NCBI RefSeq assembly: GCF_000758525.1 | Contig: NZ_CP009241.1 | Location: 5,146,001-5,210,000 of the forward strand | Origin: Paenibacillus sp. FSL H7-0357 | Lineage (GTDB): Bacteria; Bacillota; Bacilli; Paenibacillales; Paenibacillaceae | Direction of reading: 5' to 3' | Length of the DNA stretch: 64,000 bases | In this document: positions 1-9,058 of the stretch, in pieces | Layout: each line of letters opens with the position of its first letter | Position numbering within the stretch: the stretch's first letter is position 1 | Notes under the pieces: model-generated | What the model saw: the letters and a program-made list of their open reading frames with translations, nothing else | What the model was told of the DNA's origin: nothing | Database searches by the model: none | Translations under genes and position numbers: made by a program

Positions 1-409
1 CTGCACGGATCACCAGTACGGCCCGCTGCTTCGCGGAGCGGAGCCAGAGATGACGATGATCCATCAGGAAATCGATGCCATGCTCCTTCGGTGTGATCGG
101 GTAGTTCTCTGTAAGATGCAGAACCTCGATGCCCGTTACGGTCATCTCATATCCCGATTGAGCGCGCGGCTCTTCGCGGATAATACCGGTCACATACAAG
201 GAACTTTCCTGGGTAAGGCTTTTGGCATCATCCCAGACCTGCTCAGGCACTTCGGATTTTACTACAACCCCCTGGATATAGCCTGTACCATCCCGGAGCT
301 GCAGGAATTGAATTTTGCCGCTGGAGCGCTTGTTGTTTACCCAACAGCCGATAACAACACTCTCTCCGACATGTTCATTAACACGTTTAATTACACTCTT
401 GTTTGCCAT
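1..409 (-). CDS. asnS: Asparagine--tRNA ligase, N-terminal part (cut by window edge)
   Basis: Charges tRNA-Asn with asparagine in the cytoplasm. Only the first 136 codons are visible. The start [15 protein letters not shown] is followed by an OB-fold anticodon-binding domain, with the blocks [32 protein letters not shown] and [15 protein letters not shown], and then the [13 protein letters not shown] linker that leads into the class II catalytic core. The start is ATG at 409, preceded by AGAGGAGAGAT. The gene lies 21 nt downstream of ackA and is probably cotranscribed with it. AspS is the main alternative, but the N-terminus and the genomic position favour AsnS. Confidence 0.9.
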   Translation of the reverse strand, partial: MANKSVIKRVNEHVGESVVIGCWVNNKRSSGKIQFLQLRDGTGYIQGVVVKSEVPEQVWDDAKSLTQESSLYVTGIIREEPRAQSGYEMTVTGIEVLHLTENYPITPKEHGIDFLMDHRHLWLRSAKQRAVLVIRA

Positions 410-430
410 GCCTACGATCTCTCCTCTAGT

Positions 431-1639
431 TTAGCCGTTAACCCCTTGCACAATACGATAGGTATCGCGTGCAATAACAAGCTCTTCGTTCGTCGGTACT
501 ATAAGCACCTGCACCTTGGAATCAACTGTAGAGATGCGGCGCGGATCACCGGAACGAACCTTATTGGCTTCTGTATCCAGTTCGATTCCGAGGAACGTAA
601 GCTGATTCAGCACTTTTTCGCGCAACAGGGATGCATTCTCACCCACGCCGGCAGTGAACACGATAACATCCACACCGTTCATGGCTGCTGCGTAAGAACC
701 GATGTATTTGCGCAGACGGTATTCATACATTTCAAAAGCAAGCGTAGAGTTAGGCTCGCCTTTTTCTGCACCATCAATAATATCACGCATGTCACTGCTG
801 ATGCCAGAAATAGCCAGCAATCCACTATGTTTGTTGAGCATGGAATTCACTTCGCCTACGGACAGCTCTTCCTTGTTCATCACATAAGGAACGATTGCCG
901 GGTCAAGATCACCGCTGCGTGTTCCCATCATCAGACCTTCCAGTGGTGTCATCCCCATGGAAGTATCAATAGAGACTCCGCCTTTAACCGCAGTAACACT
1001 GGCACCATTACCGATGTGACAAGTAATAATCTTCAGATCCTCGAGCGGACGGTCGAGATATTCCGCTGCAGCTTTGCTGACAAAATCATGCGAGGTGCCG
1101 TGTGCCCCGTAGCGGCGGACTTTGTATTTGTTGTAAAGCACTCTTGGGATAGCGTACATATAAGCCTTCTCAGGCATCGTTTGGTGGAAGGCTGTATCAA
1201 ACACAACAACCTGCGGAACGCCGGGCATATTCTTTTCTGTAGCCGTAATCCCCATCACAGCAGCCGGGTTGTGCAGTGGAGCAAGGTCGAACAATTGACG
1301 GATCTTCGACTTGGCATCGCCATCAACCAATGAGGATTCCTTGAAGAATTCTCCCCCGTGAACTACACGGTGACCTACGGCATTAATTTCTTCGATCGAA
1401 CTGATTACGCCATGCTCGCTGTCTGTCAGGCAAGCCAGAACCTTGCGGATGGCGGTATTGTGTTCCAGAATTTCACTGACTTCAGTGACTTCCGGTTTGC
1501 CTGTTGGCTTATGGTTCAGAATGGAAGAATCCATCCCGATGCGTTCTACCAGCCCTTTGGCCAATACAGATTCATCTGTCATATTATACAGCTGATATTT
1601 CAAAGAAGAACTTCCTGAGTTAATTACTAATACGTTCAT
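431..1639 (-). CDS. ackA: Acetate kinase
   Basis: Interconverts acetyl phosphate and ADP with acetate and ATP, the last step of overflow acetate formation. It is 402 aa, the usual family length. It starts MNVLVINSGSSSLKYQL, the ASKHA phosphate-binding signature, and continues with VGHRVVHGGEFF, VFDTAFHQTMP, YGAHGTSHDFVS, ITCHIGNGASVTAV and TAGVGENA. The ATG overlaps the stop of the upstream hydroxyacyl-CoA dehydrogenase gene by 4 nt (ATGA), so the two are translationally coupled. Butyrate kinase is the main alternative, but the motif set and length fit AckA. Confidence 0.96.
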   Translation of the reverse strand: MNVLVINSGSSSLKYQLYNMTDESVLAKGLVERIGMDSSILNHKPTGKPEVTEVSEILEHNTAIRKVLACLTDSEHGVISSIEEINAVGHRVVHGGEFFKESSLVDGDAKSKIRQLFDLAPLHNPAAVMGITATEKNMPGVPQVVVFDTAFHQTMPEKAYMYAIPRVLYNKYKVRRYGAHGTSHDFVSKAAAEYLDRPLEDLKIITCHIGNGASVTAVKGGVSIDTSMGMTPLEGLMMGTRSGDLDPAIVPYVMNKEELSVGEVNSMLNKHSGLLAISGISSDMRDIIDGAEKGEPNSTLAFEMYEYRLRKYIGSYAAAMNGVDVIVFTAGVGENASLLREKVLNQLTFLGIELDTEANKVRSGDPRRISTVDSKVQVLIVPTNEELVIARDTYRIVQGVNG

Positions 1640-2508
1640 ACACGGTCACCATCCTTGTCATACTTGAAGAAGCCTTCGCCCGATTTCATGCCCAGTTGTC
1701 CCGCACGCACCATCTTCTTAAGAATAGTCGATGGACGGTATTTCAGTTCCCCATACTCACGGAACATGTTATCCAGTGCGGCAAGAATCGAATCCAGACC
1801 GAAACGGTCAGCCATTTCAAGCGGTCCATACTGGAACTGATAACCGATGCGCATTGCGTCGTCAATATCCTCTGGGGAAGCGACACCTTCCTGCAGAACA
1901 TGCATAGCTTCGTTAATGAACAAGCAAATGAGGCGCGAAGTAACAAATCCTGGGGATTCATAAATCATTACGCCTTTTTTCTCAACGACTTCGTCAACAA
2001 AAGCTTTGGTATCTTCAAAGGTACTGTCAGATGTCTTCAGTCCACGTACAATCTCCACAAGATCCACCTTACCTACCGGATGTATGAAATGCATGCCGAT
2101 TACGCGTTCCGGGTACATTGTAGAGCTGGCAAGCTCCGTCAAGCTGAGCGTTGACGTGTTGCTGGCAAGAATAATGTGGCTCGGACACACTTGGTCGAGC
2201 TGATTAAATACTTTTTGCTTAGCTTCCAGATCTTCCGTAATTGTTTCGATGACCATATCACACGAGCTGAGCTCGGCGAAATGTGTCACTTTTTGGATGC
2301 GGCTAAGAATCAGTTTCTTTTCTGCTTGGGTAATCGCCCATTTCTCCAATTGCTTATCAAGACTTGTCTCGATCATTTCGTAGGAGTATTCCAGTCTTTC
2401 TGTGTTTTTCTCCACCAGCATTACATCAAGACCCTTGGCTGCCAGCATTTCAGCAATCCCTTGTCCCATTGTGCCACCGCCGATGACACCTATTTTTTTA
2501 AAATTCAT
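1636..2508 (-). CDS. 3-hydroxybutyryl-CoA dehydrogenase
   Basis: NAD-dependent oxidoreductase that interconverts 3-hydroxybutyryl-CoA and acetoacetyl-CoA in short-chain acyl-CoA metabolism. The 290 aa open with the Rossmann motif KIGVIGGGTMGQGIAEMLA. The catalytic region follows, with NTSTLSLTELAS and MHFIHPVGKVDLVEIVRG (catalytic His), then GFVTSRLICLFINEA and the C-terminal helical domain with GPLEMADRFGLD and MKSGEGFFKY. It resembles Hbd/MmgB. It heads a short cluster with ackA and asnS, and no thiolase or crotonase is adjacent. The region 2509-2640 upstream is AT-rich with no convincing promoter. Confidence 0.9.
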   Translation of the reverse strand: MNFKKIGVIGGGTMGQGIAEMLAAKGLDVMLVEKNTERLEYSYEMIETSLDKQLEKWAITQAEKKLILSRIQKVTHFAELSSCDMVIETITEDLEAKQKVFNQLDQVCPSHIILASNTSTLSLTELASSTMYPERVIGMHFIHPVGKVDLVEIVRGLKTSDSTFEDTKAFVDEVVEKKGVMIYESPGFVTSRLICLFINEAMHVLQEGVASPEDIDDAMRIGYQFQYGPLEMADRFGLDSILAALDNMFREYGELKYRPSTILKKMVRAGQLGMKSGEGFFKYDKDGDRV

Positions 2509-2612
2509 AAAAAAGTCTCCATCCTTTCAGGTATCTATACTTTTGTATTGTACCTTGTCTGTCGTAAAAAATATGTAGCCCGACATATAATAATATCTTA
2601 GCATGTCTGAAA

Positions 2613-2650
2613 AGTAAAAAAAAATAACCGGCATAAAGAATTATGCCGGT
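2613..2650 (-). terminator. Intrinsic terminator after the FtsH-like gene
   Basis: On the minus strand an ACCGGCATA / TATGCCGGT stem is followed by a run of T. The stem includes the stop codon of the FtsH-like gene. It separates that gene pair from hbd-ackA-asnS. Confidence 0.85.
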
Positions 2651-4143
2651 AAAAGGACACTGTCACGAAATTGACAACGAAATTGCTCTCCGGAGAGGAC
2701 TTCTTCCTTCATTAAAATGTCAAGAGAGTAATCAAATACATTTCTTTGCTTCTGGAGCAGGTCACGGGTACGAACCATGAGCTCATCCAGAATCTTGCTA
2801 TTTTCCTTCATCAGCTCTTCTGTAGTTACCATTTCCAGGTTGGCGATCCCAAGTGACGTGAGTCCCGACTTCATCATGGTCTCGACAATATTCAGTGCCT
2901 GATCGAAATCGCCGCGTGAACCTGTGCTGCGGCCCCCATAATACATCTCCTCGGAAGCTGCTCCGCCAAGCGCGATCATAATCTGATTCTCCAGATAATC
3001 CTTGGTATACAAATACTGCTCGGTTTGCGGGTTGTGACGTACATAACCAAGTGCTTGTCCACGCGGAGTCAAGGTAACTTGGCTGACGCTGCCCGGACGC
3101 AGCAGCTCCGCCATAATAGCATGTCCAAGCTCATGGATGGCCACCCGCTGTTTCTCTTCATGATTGGTTTCACGGTCAGTCTTCTCGCCCATCATCACCT
3201 TATCGATCGCCATCGCCAGATGGCGCTGCTCGACTTCGGTCAGATTCTCGCGCATCATATAAATCGCCGCTTCGTTCATGACGCTCTCCAGCTGTGCACC
3301 GGAGAAACCGTAGGCTTCCTCGGCGATCTTGTCTAAATTCACCTCAGCATGCAGCGGCTTATTCTTGGCATGCAGATCGAGGATTGATTTGCGGCCCTTC
3401 TTGTCAGGCATATCCACCTGGATATGACGGTCAAAGCGGCCGGGACGCAGCAGCGCTGAATCCAGCATCTCCTTGCGGTTTGTTGCCGCAACAAGCAGAA
3501 TGCGCGGTGTATCATTGTTATAGATCCCGTCCATCTCGGTCAGCAGCTGGTTAAGCGTCTGATCGTATTCACGCTGCTGGCCGCCTTCGCGTTTGCCGCC
3601 GATAACATCAATTTCATCAATAAAGATAATAGCGCTTTGCTTATTCTCTTTCACTGCACGGGTACGGGCATCCTTGAACAAGTCACGGACACGTCCGGCA
3701 CCGACACCGACGTACATTTCCACGAATTCACTGCCTGAAGCGGCAACGAACACAGAATTGGTATAATGAGCCGCAGCCTTGGCCATCAGCGTCTTACCGG
3801 TTCCCGGAGGGCCTGTAAGCAAGATCCCTTTAAGCGGACGAATCCCGAATTTGCTGATTTCTTCATGCCGGATCAGGAAATCAAGCGCTTCCCGCAACTC
3901 CTGCTTCGCGTTATCCTGGCCGCCGATTTCTTCAAAGGTAAGTTTGGAAGGGCCATTCTTCTTACGTTTCTTGTCCCCGCCCGCATTCACTGTCAACCCG
4001 CCGCGCAAATGGGCGATCACCAGGAGTGCACAAACCATACCGGCTGCTATGATTACAGGAATAATGTTAATGCCCACAAAAGCCATAAATATCAGCAGGA
4101 CCGGAACAAATCCGGCTACAATCTCTTTCCACCACTTAGGCAT
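2641..4143 (-). CDS. FtsH-like membrane AAA+ zinc metalloprotease (short paralogue)
   Basis: Probable membrane-anchored ATP-dependent protease, 500 aa. Residues about 8-46 hold hydrophobic stretches (one or two membrane segments) with no large loop between them. The AAA domain has Walker A GPPGTGKT at 111-118, pore loop MYVGVGAGR, Walker B IIFIDEID at 172-179 and second region of homology LLRPGRFDR. The protease domain has zinc motif HELGH at 337-341 and a candidate third ligand in GSRGDFDQA. Canonical FtsH is about 640 aa, has an extracytoplasmic domain between two membrane helices, and has Phe in the pore loop. I chose ATG at 4143, inside the end of the upstream gene (8-nt overlap), because the longer frame adds an unrelated 32-residue tail. 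This is probably a second FtsH-type protein, not the housekeeping one. Confidence 0.85.
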   Translation of the reverse strand: MPKWWKEIVAGFVPVLLIFMAFVGINIIPVIIAAGMVCALLVIAHLRGGLTVNAGGDKKRKKNGPSKLTFEEIGGQDNAKQELREALDFLIRHEEISKFGIRPLKGILLTGPPGTGKTLMAKAAAHYTNSVFVAASGSEFVEMYVGVGAGRVRDLFKDARTRAVKENKQSAIIFIDEIDVIGGKREGGQQREYDQTLNQLLTEMDGIYNNDTPRILLVAATNRKEMLDSALLRPGRFDRHIQVDMPDKKGRKSILDLHAKNKPLHAEVNLDKIAEEAYGFSGAQLESVMNEAAIYMMRENLTEVEQRHLAMAIDKVMMGEKTDRETNHEEKQRVAIHELGHAIMAELLRPGSVSQVTLTPRGQALGYVRHNPQTEQYLYTKDYLENQIMIALGGAASEEMYYGGRSTGSRGDFDQALNIVETMMKSGLTSLGIANLEMVTTEELMKENSKILDELMVRTRDLLQKQRNVFDYSLDILMKEEVLSGEQFRCQFRDSVLLPA

Positions 4144-4678
4144 TGTTCCACACTCCCATCGTTGCCGCTGCACGCGGTAAGATGATGAACTTGCTCTCTT
4201 CACCGTTGCTAAGGCTAACATAGACGTTGTTGTCATCAATTTCAGTTGTTGCTGTCACATTCTTGTATTCCTGGAATTGCTCTTTCAATCCATCTAGTTT
4301 AGCAGGTATTAGTGTATACTTTTTGCTTTCCATTGCTTCTGCTACTGAGAACATCGCTTTATCCCAATATTCGTCCAGCAATTTACTGGAGTGCTGATCA
4401 ACGTCCAGCTTAAGCGCCCGGCCATTAATGGCTGACTTGCCTTCAGTGTTCACGTATTGCACCAGCTCGCGCAATTTCGTGCCAGGTTTCAAATCCAGTT
4501 TCAAGGTTACCTCATTGCGGTTAATAGTAATATGTGAATGATTAACACCTTCATAAGCCGATACTATCTTATCAAGCGGCTCATGGACCGCAAATTGACG
4601 ATAAGCATAAAAGCTGCCAAAGAGCAGTGCAGCAGACAACAGAGACGTTAGCAGTACAGGCACAAGACGCAGTTTCAA
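4136..4678 (-). CDS. Membrane-anchored protein with extracytoplasmic domain, partner of the FtsH-like protease
   Basis: Not recognised. The 180 aa have one N-terminal membrane helix (residues about 4-25, RLVPVLLTSLLSAALLFGSF) and about 150 residues predicted outside. That part is rich in Lys, Glu and beta-prone segments (HITINRNEVTLKLDLKPGT). The start is TTG at 4678, preceded by AGGAGG with 7-nt spacing. An upstream in-frame TTG at 4726 lacks a ribosome site. The stop overlaps the FtsH-like gene start by 8 nt, so the pair is coupled. I infer that it may supply the extracytoplasmic sensor or substrate-binding part that FtsH proteins normally carry between their two membrane helices. Confidence 0.75.
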   Translation of the reverse strand: MKLRLVPVLLTSLLSAALLFGSFYAYRQFAVHEPLDKIVSAYEGVNHSHITINRNEVTLKLDLKPGTKLRELVQYVNTEGKSAINGRALKLDVDQHSSKLLDEYWDKAMFSVAEAMESKKYTLIPAKLDGLKEQFQEYKNVTATTEIDDNNVYVSLSNGEESKFIILPRAAATMGVWNNA

Positions 4679-5083
4679 GAAACGTCCTCCTCTCAAGTTG
4701 ACCAAACCTAAATATATGATTTGCAATAAATAGCGTGTCTAGCGCTCATCCGAGACTGACATGCTCTTAAGCATGTCTTAATACAAGTAGAAGTATATCA
4801 CAGGTGTATATACGATTTCGCACGAAAGTGTGAATATATTTAAAATTTTTGATACTAATTTCTGGGTATTCTCTTCGATCCTTGCTCCTTTATCGGCAAA
4901 AAAGACCTGAATGATTAATCCATTCAGGCCCTTTTCTATTCTACTGATGTATTAATTTCTCCTGACATCGATATTGCTATTTGTATATACTTCGTTATGT
5001 ACTCCCTATCATCAATAATAGAGAAACCACATACACCGTTAACGTTAAAGAATCCATGCCCTTCCCCCATCATCAACTAATTA
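4679..5083. other. Intergenic region upstream of the FtsH-like pair
   Basis: AT-rich, with no credible gene. It holds a perfect hairpin at 4758-4777 (GACATGCT / AGCATGTC) and the terminator at 4898-4936. I could not find a convincing sigma-A promoter for the gene pair. Confidence 0.6.
4898..4936 (-). terminator. Intrinsic terminator downstream of the PD-(D/E)XK-like gene
   Basis: The minus strand reads a CCTGAATG / CATTCAGG stem followed by TCTTTTTTG. It lies about 150 nt after the stop of the gene at 5084-6154. Confidence 0.75.
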
Positions 5084-6154
5084 TTATCTACTGCTTGTTA
5101 CATTTTTTACAATTTTCTCGCCTTTCAGGAGTTCAGCCAGTGTGTAATATCTTGCACCCATGGCGTTCTTCTCCGGTTTGGGTCGATGCTGCAGCAGAAT
5201 AAGGTCAGTCCGGCTAAGATCATAGAAACGGTACATTTCGCCTGGATGATTAAATCCATAGCCCCCCTGAATTCTCTCCGTTATGTAATTCTTGATTCTG
5301 GCAGCCAGCTCATGCTGAATCCCCTCAAGAACCGCATCCAGCGATGGTGTGAATGGATCAAGAACTACGATATCATCAATTTTGTACAGGCATTGCATTT
5401 CTCCGCCCCCGCCGGAACGAAAAGTGATAAATAATGGCGTTTTGTAAATATAACCTTTGGCACTATTCGGACAGGCGTGAATACAATGTTTATTCGTCAA
5501 CTCATGCGTTTTACCAGCTGCAACGGATAATACCTCTACTTCATAATACTTCATGCCCTTCGCCACCCCATGAATAAAATCAATATATTGTTTGGCTATG
5601 ATGGTATCCTCGCCCGATTTCTTTTCGCTTATAATCATTTCATTGATCAGTTCGACGATATCCGTCCATTGCAGACTTAAGAATTGACAGCCTGTATCAT
5701 GAATCAGCTTGTATTTGGTTAAGGTGACGCCATAGACAGGCACATCCGCATCATGGGGAAAATTGTTCGGATCCAAATAGGCGGCAAGCTGGCCGCTCAC
5801 TTCCTGAGCTTTTGCATACAGCCCTGCGCTCTTTGCTTCGATCACAATAACCAGTTTTTTGCGGTTTCCCTGGAACAAGGACAAGGTAATATCGCGCCTT
5901 ATTTTATGTACTCCTGCCGCAAGCATTTCTGCGTCCACCTGAACAAAATCATAATCTTCTTTGAAAGCCGGTGTGTCTACATTGTTCCGGCGGTTTAACT
6001 CTTTTAGCAGCAACCGGATCAACTTGGGATACCTTGAAAAAAGGTAGGCAAGCCCTTTCGTCTGTTTGGTTTCCGCATCCCCGTTTATCAAATCAAAAAA
6101 GGTAGAATGGTAGTCCGTTCTGCCCTCCTGGTAAAGCCTCATCATCGTTTTCAA
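5084..6154 (-). CDS. Orphan protein with a PD-(D/E)XK nuclease-like core
   Basis: 356 aa, exact family not recognised. Residues about 65-130 hold a PD-(D/E)XK-type pattern: an acidic residue in RRDITLSLFQ, then a beta strand ending IVIEAKS (E-x-K), then a helix with QLAAYLD. The N-terminus (YHSTFFDLINGDAETKQTKGLAYLF) resembles other lone nuclease-like proteins. The C-terminal half has no motif I know. The start is TTG at 6154 with GGTGGAGA upstream; ATG codons 3 and 4 codons further in are alternatives. It has its own terminator and no partner gene. It could be a nuclease or a defence remnant, but this is inference. Confidence 0.6.
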   Translation of the reverse strand: MKTMMRLYQEGRTDYHSTFFDLINGDAETKQTKGLAYLFSRYPKLIRLLLKELNRRNNVDTPAFKEDYDFVQVDAEMLAAGVHKIRRDITLSLFQGNRKKLVIVIEAKSAGLYAKAQEVSGQLAAYLDPNNFPHDADVPVYGVTLTKYKLIHDTGCQFLSLQWTDIVELINEMIISEKKSGEDTIIAKQYIDFIHGVAKGMKYYEVEVLSVAAGKTHELTNKHCIHACPNSAKGYIYKTPLFITFRSGGGGEMQCLYKIDDIVVLDPFTPSLDAVLEGIQHELAARIKNYITERIQGGYGFNHPGEMYRFYDLSRTDLILLQHRPKPEKNAMGARYYTLAELLKGEKIVKNVTSSR

Positions 6155-6283
6155 ACGTATCTCTCCACCTGTTCAAGGAATATGTAATTAATCCTCAGAA
6201 TCACTGTTTCATTCCAATGATAATATAAATTTCACAAAATGTCAGAGTAAAAAAACCGCCTATCGCTCCTATAGTTCTAAAAT

Positions 6284-6293
6284 CCCCCCCCCC
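6284..6293. repeat. C10 homopolymer tract
   Basis: Ten consecutive C on the plus strand, between the PD-(D/E)XK-like gene and ypmB and 130 nt upstream of the former's start. Such tracts are prone to slippage. It is outside any coding region and too far from the start to be a simple translation switch. Confidence 0.7.
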
Positions 6294-6346
6294 GCTGCTT
6301 TTGCCTCTAGGCTGTGCTTTAGTTTAACTTATTAGCAATATTATGC

Positions 6347-6385
6347 AAAAAAAGCGGACAAGCGCTGTCCGCTTTGTCCGCTTTT
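6347..6385. terminator. Bidirectional intrinsic terminator after ypmB
   Basis: An AGCGGACA / TGTCCGCT stem is flanked by A7 on one side and T5 on the other, so it can act on both strands. On the minus strand it ends the ypmB transcript. The arm TTGTCCGC is repeated next to it, which would allow an alternative fold. Confidence 0.85.
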
Positions 6386-6408
6386 TATTTGTTATTGCAA
6401 GCCTGCCT

Positions 6409-6927
6409 CTACTTGCTCGGCAAAGTATATCCATCACCGATTGCTGTACCATCCGCAAAACGAAAGAACTTGTAATAATAACGTCCTTCCTGCTTGTAAA
6501 AAAGCTGCCAGGCGTATTCTCCATTGTATACACCCGGAAGCAGCCGTTTAATATCGATCCCGGGCAACTGGGAGGCTATAATGGAGCGGATTTGCTTCTC
6601 CGAGGTTCCTTTGGCCAGCTCTTCCGCATAGACTCCGTTATCACCGCCGGCCGGCTTGCCGTCCACGGTGAACCGTACCCACACCATCAGATCCGTACCG
6701 GCTTTATTTTTCCCGGTCAGCACCCAGTACACCGAATTTTCGTCCCATACCGATTTCTGCGCCTTGGACACCTCAGTAAGTCCCGCCCGGGTCTTGGCAA
6801 CTTCTTTGGCCGCGCTGCGTTCATTCCATTGGTCCTTCATGATATAGGCATAAAATTGGCTTAGACCGAACAAAATGAGCAGAAACAGAGCGATCCCCAG
6901 CAGAAGCCATTTTTTCCTTTTCCTCAA
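6409..6927 (-). CDS. ypmB: YpmB-like membrane-anchored PepSY-type protein
   Basis: 172 aa with an N-terminal membrane anchor (KKWLLLGIALFLLILFGLSQF) and an extracytoplasmic part made of two PepSY-like halves (NSVYWVLTGKNKAGTDLMVW, then YAWQLFYKQEGRYYYKFFRF). This matches the YpmB/DUF5590 family of unknown function, which in B. subtilis also lies near dinG. The start is TTG at 6927 with AAGGAAAGGAAG upstream. The longer frame to 6963 adds residues with no better ribosome site. It is separated from the deaminase gene by 61 nt. Confidence 0.75.
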   Translation of the reverse strand: MRKRKKWLLLGIALFLLILFGLSQFYAYIMKDQWNERSAAKEVAKTRAGLTEVSKAQKSVWDENSVYWVLTGKNKAGTDLMVWVRFTVDGKPAGGDNGVYAEELAKGTSEKQIRSIIASQLPGIDIKRLLPGVYNGEYAWQLFYKQEGRYYYKFFRFADGTAIGDGYTLPSK

Positions 6928-6988
6928 AATGCAGCTTCCTTTCCTTAATATATGAAACGTCATAAAACCAACTGCGGCGGCAGTCGAA

Positions 6989-8290
6989 TTAACGCTTCAG
7001 CAGCCCTTCAAAAGTTTCTTGCGCCTTGCGGCGGATTTCTTCCTCGTCCACTGTCAGGCACTGACCATGCTTCACAACCTGCTTGCCGTTCACCCAGACA
7101 TGCTCGACATCCTTGGCACTAGCCGAATACACGGCGTGGGAGAGCAAGTCGCTATGCGGCAGTAGATGAGGCTGGTCAATATCAATTGCAATAAAGTCAG
7201 CCTTCATCCCGGCTGCAAGGCGGCCCGCCTGGTTCAGGAAGATTGACTCCGCCCCGTATTGCGTGGCCATCAGCAGCGCTTCCGGTGCCGGAACTGCGGT
7301 AGGATCACCGCTTACTCCCTTATGGATCAATGCTGCAAGCCGCATTTCCTCGAACATATCGAGATTATTATTGCTTGCCGCCCCGTCCGTACCGAGCGAA
7401 ACTTTGACTCCCGCTCTCAGCAGCTCAGGCACCCGTGCAACCCCGCTGGCAAGCTTCAGGTTACTTCCCGGGTTATGGGATACACCCACCTTGTGGCGGG
7501 CGAGAATTTCGATCTCCTCATCGTTCAGGTGGACACCATGGGCGATTAAGGACGGGCGGGTGAACATGCCCAGCTTCTCCAGGTGCGCTACAGGACGCAG
7601 GCCGTAATCAGCGGCATTCTGCTCCACTTCACGCAGCGTTTCTGACATATGCGTATGCATCGGCAGGTCCAGGTCATGTGCCGCCTGCACAAACCGCATG
7701 AAAAAGTCCGGAGGACAAGTATACGGGGCATGCGGTGAAATCATGGTGGTAATTCTGCCGTCAGCCTTGCCGTGCCAGTTGCGGGCGAACGCAACAGCTT
7801 CCGCAAGCTTCTGATTCTGCACTTCTTCAGGACATAGACCAATAACACCGCGCATCAGCACCGCACGGATGCCGGAGTGTTCGACCACCTCGGCCACCCG
7901 GTCCATGTGATCATACATATCCAAAAAGGTGGTTGTGCCGCCTTTCAGCATCTCCAAAACGGATAAGGAAGTACCCCAGTAGACATCATCTCCGGTAAAC
8001 TTCTCCTCCATCGGCCACATTTTCTCCTGCAGCCAGGCTTGAAGGACCATATCATCCCCGTAGCCGCGCAGCAGCGACATCGCAGCATGGCCATGGGTAT
8101 TGACCAGACCCGGCATGAACAGCAGCCGGCTGCCGTCGAGCGTCACTGTGCCTTCTTCAATAACGGGCTTCTCTTCCCCTATGTATGTGATCAAATCATT
8201 TTCTATAGTCATATAACCGCTCAGGACCGGCTTCTCGCTTCCGGGAACCAGAAAACGTCCGTTTGCAATTATCATCTTATTGCTGCTCAT
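6989..8290 (-). CDS. mtaD: 5-methylthioadenosine/S-adenosylhomocysteine deaminase
   Basis: Amidohydrolase that deaminates the adenine ring of methylthioadenosine or S-adenosylhomocysteine. The 433 aa show metal-site motif NTHGHAAMSLLRG, then KMWPMEE, SPHAPYTCP, MHTHMSET, HGVHLNDEEIEI, SHNPGSNLKLASG and GTDGAASNNNLDMFEEM, in the usual order for this subgroup. The start is ATG at 8290 with GGAAGGAATT upstream, inside the last codons of rex (14-nt overlap), so the two are coupled. Related guanine or cytosine deaminases are less likely given these motifs. Confidence 0.88.
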   Translation of the reverse strand: MSSNKMIIANGRFLVPGSEKPVLSGYMTIENDLITYIGEEKPVIEEGTVTLDGSRLLFMPGLVNTHGHAAMSLLRGYGDDMVLQAWLQEKMWPMEEKFTGDDVYWGTSLSVLEMLKGGTTTFLDMYDHMDRVAEVVEHSGIRAVLMRGVIGLCPEEVQNQKLAEAVAFARNWHGKADGRITTMISPHAPYTCPPDFFMRFVQAAHDLDLPMHTHMSETLREVEQNAADYGLRPVAHLEKLGMFTRPSLIAHGVHLNDEEIEILARHKVGVSHNPGSNLKLASGVARVPELLRAGVKVSLGTDGAASNNNLDMFEEMRLAALIHKGVSGDPTAVPAPEALLMATQYGAESIFLNQAGRLAAGMKADFIAIDIDQPHLLPHSDLLSHAVYSASAKDVEHVWVNGKQVVKHGQCLTVDEEEIRRKAQETFEGLLKR

Positions 8291-8930
8291 CTGTAATTCC
8301 TTCCTTTCCATCATGTAAATAATACGCCAGACTTTGCAGGTCAGTCGTAAAGTCAGCAGCATGAATCCGGATGGTTGAAGGTGTCTTCAGAATGACCGGT
8401 GCAAAATTCAGGATCGCCTCAATGCCCGATTCTACCAGAATATCAGCCACATTCTGTGCTTCGCTGTCCGGTACAGTGATGATCCCGATCCGGATTCCCT
8501 GATCACGGATGGTCTGACCCAGCTCCTCCATCGGCTGAACCGTAAGAGAGTTGATCTTTTGTCCAATCTTGGGAGCGTAAGAATCAAATACAGCAGTGAT
8601 TTTCATAGTGTCCTTCAGATAAGCATTGTAATTGGACAAGGCATGACCGAGGTTACCGGCACCTACCAGAGCCACATTGATTTGTTGATCCAGCTTCAGA
8701 ATATGACGGATCTTTTCGATGAGATAAGACACGTCATATCCAATGCCTTTTCTGCCGAAATCACCAAAATAGGCCAGATCCTTACGAATCTGCGCCGGAT
8801 TAAGGTCCAGCTTCTGCCCGAGTTCCTGAGAAGAAACGGTTGAGATTTCACGCTTTTGGAGATCGTTCAGGAAACGCAGGTACACTGGGAGTCTGCGAAC
8901 GACGGCCTCCGATATTTTATCCGATTTCAT
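8277..8930 (-). CDS. rex: Redox-sensing transcriptional repressor Rex
   Basis: Represses fermentative and respiratory genes according to the NADH/NAD ratio. The 217 aa have an N-terminal winged helix (SEAVVRRLPVYLRFLNDL to AQIRKDLAYFGDFGRKGIGYDV) and a Rossmann domain (VALVGAGNLGHALSNYN) plus the C-terminal swapping helix. The start is ATG at 8930 with AGGAGGAG upstream; the frame extending to 9026 has no other good site. It lies between dinG and mtaD. No perfect TTGTGA-N6-TCACAA box was seen near it. Confidence 0.95.
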   Translation of the reverse strand: MKSDKISEAVVRRLPVYLRFLNDLQKREISTVSSQELGQKLDLNPAQIRKDLAYFGDFGRKGIGYDVSYLIEKIRHILKLDQQINVALVGAGNLGHALSNYNAYLKDTMKITAVFDSYAPKIGQKINSLTVQPMEELGQTIRDQGIRIGIITVPDSEAQNVADILVESGIEAILNFAPVILKTPSTIRIHAADFTTDLQSLAYYLHDGKEGITDEQQ

Positions 8931-9058
8931 GTTTTCTCCTCCTAATTTAGAATTGCACTGACGCGATATCGTATGACAACCACGTGCAGTGCCCGCTCCG
9001 CGAACGGGACACAGCCTATGGTACAAAGAGATGAAAAAAATTTATAAACGATGACAGA

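Noticed and set aside
50..1333. Long plus-strand open frame across asnS and ackA
   Set aside because: Shadow of the well-recognised minus-strand genes; no ribosome site and no recognisable protein.
4758..4777. Terminator upstream of the FtsH-like pair
   Set aside because: Perfect hairpin but no T tract on either strand, so listed only as a hairpin in the intergenic entry.
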